A DNA stretch of 64,000 bases from Dirofilaria immitis. Taxonomy: Eukaryota; Nematoda; Chromadorea; Rhabditida; Onchocercidae. Numbering within the stretch: the stretch's first letter is position 1; every line of letters starts with the position of its first letter. Under the pieces are notes generated by a model. It was not told the DNA's origin. It made no database searches and saw nothing but the letters and a program-made list of their open reading frames with translations. A program made the position numbers and the translations under genes. Of this stretch, positions 55,701-64,000 are shown in pieces. The stretch covers positions 11,901,501-11,965,500 of the forward strand of contig JAKNDB010000068.1 in the NCBI GenBank assembly GCA_024305405.1. Direction: 5' to 3'.

Positions 55701-58700
55701 GCTACTACTACTACTACTGCTACTACTACTACTACTGCTATTACTACTATAAGTATTATTACTATTATTGTTATCAATATTATTTGCCTTATTATTATTA
55801 TCATTATACTGAAACATGATAAATTTAGCATATTTAGTCAACATCTGGAACTTCACATTGATAATAATAACATAAAATTTTCTTAATGGAACGGCCACAT
55901 CGTATATTTTTGTAATAATCGAACATCTGGAAAATAACAAAACTATTATGAATCTTACAATAATAATGCATTTTCTTATTCTTAATTCACATTTAAAAAA
56001 TGTTCTTCTTCGAATTAAACACAAACTTATCACATTTCCGGCACAAAAACTAAATGTGAAAATCAGAAAATCCAACAAAAAAAAAAAAAATCGAAAAGAG
56101 GGACATGCAAATATTACACGATTTAATTGATTTTAATAAAAACATTTTCATTTTTGTAAAAATTTTATTTTGCAAAATTTAATCGAAGCTTTTTGAATTT
56201 TTAGATAGCGAACGTATTGGATTTTATTTACGGGTAACAGCCCTAGAAGAATGGTGTGAACGCGATTTCCCCGGATACTACACTTATGATATTGGACCGG
56301 TGAGTAAATGAATTAATGAGAATTTTTGAAAATTTCAAATAAAATATGAGATAATATGAATAAGAAAAATAAAGAAAAGAAAAGAAAAAGAAAAAGATGA
56401 AAAATAATGAAAATAATAATAGAACAGATGAAAATGTAATAAAAAAATTTTTTTATTTTTATTATTCAGATGACTTCCATAAGACTTTTTTTTCTTTTAG
56501 AAAGTCGGAACGAATGAAAAATTAAATAATAAATTCAATTTAAAAGAAAAAAAACTTTTTTACTCACAAAAATGGAAGAAATTTCAATGTGAAAATTTCA
56601 ATTGATTGAATTGTTTTAAAAAATTTTCTTTGAAATATTTTTTTAGCGAATTCAAAATGAATATTAGTGCATTCATATAAATTTACTAATATTGAGCATC
56701 TTATAGCTTTTCAAATTTTACGTAAATAAAGAATAATGTAAACAAACAATTAACAAATATAATTTTTGAAAAAAATTCAAAAAAATCAAATCTGTTAGAT
56801 AATAAATATTTTCTTCGTTTCAATTATATTTCAACAAAGTTTGAATCGAAATTTTTCTTTATTTTATCTCATTTTATCACTTATATATTTAAAAATCAAA
56901 AAATGATAAATATATAAATTTTTGGCAACAAATATATAAAAATGCATTTGTTTTAGTTTTGTTTAATCAAATTTTATCAAATTTATCAATCAATAAAAGA
57001 TATGCGATAAAATTTGTTAAAATTTCAATTATTTCATTCATTTAGGACAATAATTTCAATAAAATAATTATTTGGGAAAAAAATAATTGACAAACATTCT
57101 TCTCTTTTTTGGCTTTGAAAAAAAAAATTTATTTTTATTTCTTCGAAAAAGAAAGGAAAAATTTTTTCAACTAATAATTATAGATGGAACAATTTCATAC
57201 TATTCCTGCTATGACAACTGATTCTCAACCATTGGAAATTCAACATGATTGTACATATCTTATACATATGCATTCAAAACCATATCCTTATGGTGATCCA
57301 AATTTTGCTACTGGTATAAAGTATATGGTACCAACATGTATAGAAGGATATTGTAGCTGTGCTAGTATGTTATCAACCAATTAAAATATTTTTTATTAGT
57401 AAATTGTTAAGTAAACTGATTTATTTTTATTGTAAAAATTATCAAATTTAGATCAAAATTCTGTACCAGTAGCTCGAAATGTATCAATTAAAACGTATCA
57501 GAAAGACGGTAAAATAAAAGCTACTGTTAATTGGATGTATCCCGCTATCAGTGGCCATACTCATCAGTTCCGATTTGATCTCAGCGAAAGGTAATTTGTA
57601 TTTGATATTGATTTTTATTATTTCCTATCAGTCAATAATTCGTATATTATATTATTTCCATTAATCAATCAATGATTTCTATTGTTTATCATCGTTGATT
57701 AATAATAATTTTCAGATTTTATCACAATCATATCAATTTTGGTAATCCAAATGCATTCAAATTTCGCATCGCTGATATGCCATCACATGTCGTTTATGCG
57801 AAAGAGGTAATGCTATATAATAATATAATATAATCAGAAGTATCAAATTCAAATTGATAATTATTATATTTCTACTAATCAATATTAATCAATTAACTAT
57901 TTTCCATTACTCATTTAATTTATATTATTAGTTTTTCTTTTTCTTTTGTTTATTTGTTTACATAATTATGAGATCGATTTGGAATTTATAGAATGTAACA
58001 TCACTTTCAACTGTATTACCCATCGATTTGGCACCAAATGAAGAATATAGGTTGACAGTTTTTGCAATGAATGATCAATTATGTCATAGTGACGATGTTA
58101 CTATTTCATTTTTTACTGGGCTAATCTTAACGGATGATGATATGGCTACATTACCAGCTGGTAGGTTTTGCTTTTTTTTTTTTTTTCTTATCCAAAAATC
58201 ATTTATTTATGTTACATCCGAATTAATTTAGTAATAATAAAGTGCTTTATTAAAAAATCAATATATTACTATCTTATAATAAATAAAACGATTAAAATTT
58301 GTTTCGATAATAAAATTTATTTAAATTATAATTAAATAGGCATTGAAAATCATACCGAAGATTTTTATCAAAAGAATTATACAATATAACCGATATGGAC
58401 GGTTTCGATAAAAACCACCGATTCGTGAAGTATCAGATAAATCTTTCTATTCACCGATAATTATTTTGGCGACAACATTTGCGCTTGTGACAACTGTTTC
58501 AATGGCTTGTTGTTTAGCATATTTTTGGTGCGTAAATTTTATAAAAATGGTAAATCGCAAATCGAAAAATCATCAGTTATACCTTGGGCTATGGCACATT
58601 CCAGGTTAAATGAACTATTTCGTTTTTTTCTTCTTTTCTTTTTCTAATATATAAATTTTTAAAATTTTCTAAATAATATTAATTAATGTTATGATTAAAT

Positions 58701-61700
58701 TATATAATTTATAAGTCTTTTCTTACGATATTTTTGTATAAATCTTTTTTCAAAAAAAAAATAAAATATAAATATTATCGATTTTTAAACTGTGATTTCT
58801 TTTTTCTTGAACTTTTAAAATTATCTTCTTTTATTTTGATATATTTGTTTGATAAAACAATAATATTAACGATAAAGAAAAAAAATTCTTCCAGCCATTC
58901 TATGCTTGAAACAAATATTCTTTATCGACAAACTACCAATTTAGCATCACAAATCGATTATGAAATACCATTTAATCAAATTCAAGTTGGTGGTATCATT
59001 GGACAAGGTTCATCATTTATTTCAGCGAACTTTAAGCAAATAGTAAAAATGAAAAGTAAAGAAAAAAAATCATTTCAAAATAGATCAATTTTCCAATTAA
59101 AGAAAACTCAAATTTCTGTGATTGCTGAAATAATAAATAAAAATTTTTGTGTGAGATAAGATCAGAGAGAATGACCAATAATACGGGTTATGAGAGAGAA
59201 TGACCGATAATATGGGTTATTCGTTTTTTATTATTGTAGTATTAAGATAGTTCTTTTTTAGGTGCATTTGGTACAGTATGTATGGGTACCGCTTACGGTG
59301 TTGAAGGATATATCGGTCCAACAACAGTTGCCGTTAAACAATTGAAAGCTAATGCTGATGAGAATGAAAGACGTGAATTTTTAGCTGAAATGGATATTAT
59401 GAAACAGGTTTTTATACTAATTTATTTATATTTTTATTAAAAAATGAAGAAAAAAAACAAAAATAATTGAATTAATAATTTAATTTTAAATAAATCAAAT
59501 CAAAAAATTGTGCCTAAATAAATTTGTTTAAATTTATGCAATTATAATATTTATTAACTAATAATCATAGATAGTAATTATAATAAACAATCTTTGGATC
59601 AGAATTATATACATATTTTATATTCTATACATTCTCTAAAGTAGAATTTAAAATTAGTATAATAAAATAATGTGAAAAATGAAGAATTAAACATATTAGC
59701 TTTGCTTTTGTTTATATTTTTATATAAATAGCACAAAGCTCTTTGTATTTATTTCTTTTTATTTACAATCATTTATATTTGTTTTGTTTATCTATCGAAT
59801 CAACAATTTCAACGAAATTGTTTTTACGATATTATTATATTTATCGATAGAAATTTCGATCGATAAAATTTTGGGAAAATTATTATTATTATTATTCCAG
59901 GTTGGGAGACATCCAAATATTGTAGCAATGTACGGTTGTTGCACGGAACCAAATCATCAATGTATGATCATGGAATATGTCCCGTTTGGAGATCTCAAAC
60001 ATTACTTACAAAATCTTAGAAAGCAGGTAAATTTCAATTAACTTAATCGTAACTAATCTATAATTATTGTTTTTATCGCGATAACACAAACATATTCGTA
60101 ATTTTATGTTATAATTTAAATTAAATTAATCACAATATATAATCATATTTATTGTTAAAAATCATTGTTAATCATGTTAATCATTACGTAGAATCACATA
60201 ATTCTTCATCTTAGTAACATACAGACATCCTCTTGCTGTATTGATTCGAAGCTTATTAGTTAAATGAAATTAATTATAATATAGAATCGCTATCGTGATA
60301 TATAATAATCTGTTTGCTATAGTTTGATAGAGCGATGATAAATATGAAATCATCATTTTACGGCCGCGATGCTCCAATTAGTCCATCATTGCCACCATCA
60401 ATGCATTCATCATTTCTTTCAAATTTGGAAGATAATTCGCCACATAATGAAGCATATCATATGGATCCTATTGAATTACAAAGTTTTGCTATTCAAGTTG
60501 CTAACGGCATGGTATATTTCTCTTTTATTTATCTATTTTTTATTCAAATTTAAACATTTATTTAAATTAAATTTTGAAATTTTACATTAAATTTAATCAT
60601 TAAATATAAATGTTTTACATATATTTTAAGGCACATATCGAATCATTGGGTATTGTTCATCGAGATTTAGCTGCTCGAAATATTTTAGTCGGTCGTGGGA
60701 ATCAGCTAAAAATAAGTGACTTCGGATTATCACGACATGGTGTTTATGTTAAAACAAGTAAAGGTGTTATACCACTTCGATGGTTATCCGTTGAAGCTAT
60801 CCAACGAAATATTTATTCAACAAAAAGTGATGTTTGGGTTCGTCGTTTTTATGTATTTAAAAAAAAATAATATTAAAAATTTTTGCTAAAATTACTAATA
60901 AATCAAAATAATTACTTATTACTAAAATAGTATTAATTAATTAGTAATTATTAATTTTATTAAGTAAATCAGTAAAGATTAAATTAACAATATAATAATA
61001 CACATGAATTAGTAGTTTACCTATGGTTACATAGATTAAAGTATGTTTTTTTTCAATTCATTTTCATTTGATATTTCGTACATTTGTGTATATCTATGTA
61101 TGTGTATGCGTGTGTATGTGTGTGTGTATGTGTGTGTGTGTGTGTGTTTATGTGTGTTTATGTGTGTTTATGTGTGTGTATGTGTATATGCATTAAGCAA
61201 AGGAGCAATCTAAGCATGGATCTTAATAGAAATGGCTAATTTTTCAAGAACTGATTCCGAAGATAAGACAAATATATTTTCATTGTGCTGCTTTCTTATC
61301 CTTTCAATGTTGGCCCTTACCGACCGCTTTATTCTGAATTTTCTTCTTATCACAAATGTTCGGCTAAAATCGTAAATTTTATAAATTTCATTTCATTAAA
61401 ATGAAAAATGACTAAATTCTCACCTTTTCCAAAGTGCCAGTTGTTAAGTCATCTTCTTCTCTCATCTATTGCCTGTCTCTCTTTCGTTTCCACTATCATT
61501 TTCTTCACTCTTACAACACTTTAGCAGCATCGATTTATTACTTTTTACACCTTAGTAGTCGATAATTTTATTTGCCTATTTGCCGTGGAATATTAGCCAT
61601 TCCCGAATTGCTTAGAAGTGTCCATTATAGTTTGTCGATCGATTCTCTCGATCAGCCAATCTGTCTGTCTATTTCTTCGTCTGTCTGTATTTTCATATTC

Positions 61701-63246
61701 TCTTTTTCAAGCTGACAATTGAGGAAAATTATTATTTAGCCTTGTGATTTAGAGGGATCAGATAAATAAAAGAAAAAGAAGGAATTCAATGATAAAATGA
61801 TAATAACAAGTGGTAAAATGATTAAATGATAAAATGTTTATCAATAAATAATAAACAACGCGACGAAAGAATCACAATTAAAAACGAAAATTGATAAAAA
61901 ACTGTATGATAAAGTCAAAGACAAATAATAAGATTTTGATCAAGTAATAAAGTGATGGTAACAATAATAATGATGGAATAAAGAGATGTTAATAATAAAT
62001 GATAAGAAGATAAAAGACTGATAATGAATGATCAAGAAAATTGTTATACATTTTTACTTTGGTCAATTTCATAAACAAAAATATGTTTCAATTTTGGACC
62101 AAAATCTTTACAAATTTTCTAAAATTTAACAGAATTTGGACAAAAGAAAATGATATAAAAATTCGATAAATCAATTTAATTTATCATATAGCGATTGTTT
62201 GAAAATTCTTAAATAAATTTTTAATAAAAATGATAAAAAGTTTTTTATTTAATTATTTCACAAAACATGTTTTAATTTATATTTTCAGGCATATGGTGTT
62301 GTTTTATGGGAAATTTGTACTCTTGGTGGTTTCCATATCCAACTGTTAGTGATAAAGATCTTTTAAAATATCTACTTCAGGGTAATCGATTAGAAAAACC
62401 TGTATCATCCAGTAACGAAGTGTATGTTTTTTTTTTTATTTTTGAAATATTTCAAATTATTTTTAATTAAAAAATTTAAGAAACAAAAAATAAATAAATT
62501 CATTGAAATTATAGAAAATAATATTAAGTTTTGTATATTTCGAATATGAATAATATAGAAAATTAAAAAATTTTTCTAAATATATTTTGAATTTAATTTT
62601 TATATTTTCCTTTTTCATATAAGAAAATTTGAGACCTAATTTATACCACAAAGATAAAAATAAACAAAAAAATTGTTTTAAATATACTTTAAAAAAAAAA
62701 AAATTTGAAACTTAGGTATGACGTTATGATCCAGTGCTGGTCACATAATGCCAATGATCGGCCATCATTTGCATATCTTTGTGAACATCTCAATGATCTG
62801 AGTAATCAGCAATGCCCATATGTTGAATTTATTCCCGGTGAAGCTTTACCACCACCTGGTTTGTTTACTTTTTAAAATTTTATTAATAATTTTAAAAAAG
62901 AAGAGAAAGAGAGAAGGAGGGAATGAATGATCGAGAGTTAATTTCTACGGCGGTCGATGATATCATACTGTTTAATGTGTAAAAATAATCCAAAAGTTAA
63001 TTATCATTTTGAAATAAACTCATAATTCATTTTATTTATTGAAATAATTCATTTTATTTTCTAATTATTGAAATCATAGAAAAAAGAAAGATAATTTGAA
63101 ATAAAATATTTGATTAATCATATCTTATCATATTTAATCAATGTAATTCAGATGGTTATTGTGAATTAATAGGAAGACCGATGACACATGCTGATTTATC
63201 AACAATTGACGATTTAGGAACGACGGAAGTTATTGGTGAAAATTGA
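54723..63246 (+). CDS. Receptor tyrosine kinase with fibronectin-III-like ectodomain
   Basis: A complete transmembrane tyrosine kinase. Exons: 54723-54903, 55147-55244, 56205-56299, 57184-57364, 57452-57590, 57716-57806, 57992-58160, 58340-58604, 58895-59007, 59262-59407, 59901-60026, 60323-60511, 60631-60837, 62289-62421, 62716-62858, 63152-63246. With five one-base gaps filled (55219, 58370, 58410, 58522, 62330) the phases close to 791 residues. Order: signal peptide (MLLLLSAIDFLLF), short CxxxC...CxxxC cysteine module, two FN3-like domains (VSWDFEPG; VNWMYPAIS) with a cysteine-rich link, one membrane span (about 360-385), juxtamembrane, kinase from about 445. Kinase motifs: GQGAFGTV, VAVK, HRDLAARN, DFG, DVWAYGVVLWE. 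A serine/proline-rich insert of about 40 residues splits the kinase between the hinge and HRD, as in PDGFR/VEGFR kinases. The APE motif reads SVE. The tail is short. All catalytic residues are present. Nematode-lineage RTKs such as HIR-1 are possible relatives; I cannot test this. Confidence 0.92.
55524..55751. repeat. Long (CTA/CTG)n trinucleotide tract in a receptor-kinase intron
   Basis: About 75 consecutive triplets of CTA are interspersed with CTG at irregular intervals, flanked by ATT triplets. It lies in intron 2 (55245-56204). It produces long artificial poly-Ser, Thr, Tyr and Val frames on both strands, which are not genes. Confidence 0.97.
59164..59221. repeat. 29-bp tandem duplication
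   Basis: Two copies beginning AGAGAGAATGACC at 59164 and 59193 differ at two positions. They lie in the intron between the glycine-loop exon halves of the receptor kinase. Confidence 0.9.
61083..61195. repeat. (TG)n-rich microsatellite
   Basis: TGTGTGTATG and TGTGTTTATG units run for over 100 bases inside the 1.45 kb kinase intron 60838-62288. Confidence 0.9.
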
Positions 63247-64000
63247 TAAAAGAAAAGAAAAATTGTCTTTCTTTCATTCGTTTTTTTCTTTTCTTCTTTC
63301 GAATGATTTTTCTTATATTTTCACTATTTGCATACTTTATGTATGCATTAAATATTTATTGAATTTAGATATATAATATTCTCTCTCATTTTAATTTAAG
63401 TTGAAAAAAAAAAAGAAAGAACAAAATGATTGATAAATATCAGACAGTTTTGTTTTATTTCATTTCAAACTTATAACTTTTATTTCGATTATAAATTTAA
63501 ACTTTTACAATTAATTTACAATTGATATCAACGTTATCATTATATACTACTTAACTGATCAAAAGCCAATTTATATTTCACTGCGTTGTATAATAAATAT
63601 GTCTAAATTACTGTTACATTTTATAAAATGTCATATTTTGTTTTTGTTTTCTTATTTTGATTTTTACAATACGATATGATACAATATGATTATTATTTTA
63701 TCATAAATGTAAAACACAATATTTACATTGGAAATGATTACTTTATCAAATTTAATTTATCAGTCTAATTTAATCAACAAATTTTACGAAATATTATTCT
63801 TTGCAATGATCGATGAAAGAAATTATAAGAATAATTTACAAATATATGAATTCCTTTATTTTATTTTTTAAATTTAAAATCGAATTTATAATATATTATA
63901 GGAATAATCAATTTAACAATAATAACAATAATTCAGAAATGTTTATATTCTGTACTATTCTACAAAAGCATTGCTAATAATTAATTGATTTATTTTTATT
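63247..64000. other. Region downstream of the receptor kinase
   Basis: AT-rich 3' UTR and spacer. No exon is supported before the right edge. Confidence 0.5.

Noticed and set aside
55400..56078. Open frames of 119-213 codons on both strands rich in Ser, Thr, Tyr or Val
   Set aside because: They are translations of the CTA/CTG tract inside a receptor-kinase intron; all frames of a triplet repeat stay open.
58340..58604. Receptor kinase as a pseudogene or a soluble truncated form, because of frameshifts before and in the membrane segment
   Set aside because: Three one-base additions restore a perfect juxtamembrane and transmembrane exon with correct phases, and the same error type affects unrelated genes.

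Overview
The window looks like nuclear DNA from a nematode, probably a spirurid or filarial (clade III) worm. It is very AT-rich, its genes are split by many mostly short introns with GT(A/T)-rich donors and TTTNAG-type acceptors, and every recognisable protein is an animal protein. The gene order is not operon-tight. The filarial placement is an inference from composition and gene structure, not from a search.

Layout, left to right. (1) 1-12067, minus: an FMNL/FRL-family formin, with the end of FH2 running off the left edge and a 4.7 kb first intron holding diverged ~200-bp repeats. (2) 12068-17927: no gene, only simple repeats and degenerate minisatellites. (3) 17928-18000, plus: tRNA-Val(AAC). 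(4) 18804-20616, minus: an RNA polymerase I subunit RPA43/POLR1F-like protein. (5) 21377-22854, minus: Gemin8 of the SMN complex. (6) 24279-35975, minus: a DLGAP/SAPAP/GKAP scaffold in 13 exons. (7) 38367-39984, minus: a CHIC1/2-type cysteine-rich membrane protein. (8) 41903-50909, minus: SPT6, the histone chaperone and transcription elongation factor called emb-5 in C. elegans, in about 32 exons. (9) 50910-54722: repeats, a 30-bp perfect inverted repeat and a polypurine tract. (10) 54723-63246, plus: a complete receptor tyrosine kinase with a signal peptide, fibronectin-III-like ectodomain, one membrane segment and a kinase with an insert.

Functionally the genes form an ordinary housekeeping and neuronal/cytoskeletal neighbourhood: rRNA synthesis, snRNP assembly, Pol II elongation, a synaptic scaffold, an actin nucleator and a cell-surface kinase. 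I see no phage, CRISPR, secondary-metabolite or defence system, and no recognisable transposon coding region.

The most striking pattern is technical. In every protein gene, conserved reading frames break by exactly one missing base, nearly always within a short homopolymer. About twenty such sites are listed. Adding one base in each case restores the conserved motif and the splice phase. I read this as homopolymer under-calling in the assembly, not as pseudogenes. The most notable biology is the receptor kinase architecture, the nematode Gemin8, a GC-AG intron in the formin, and several fresh short tandem duplications.
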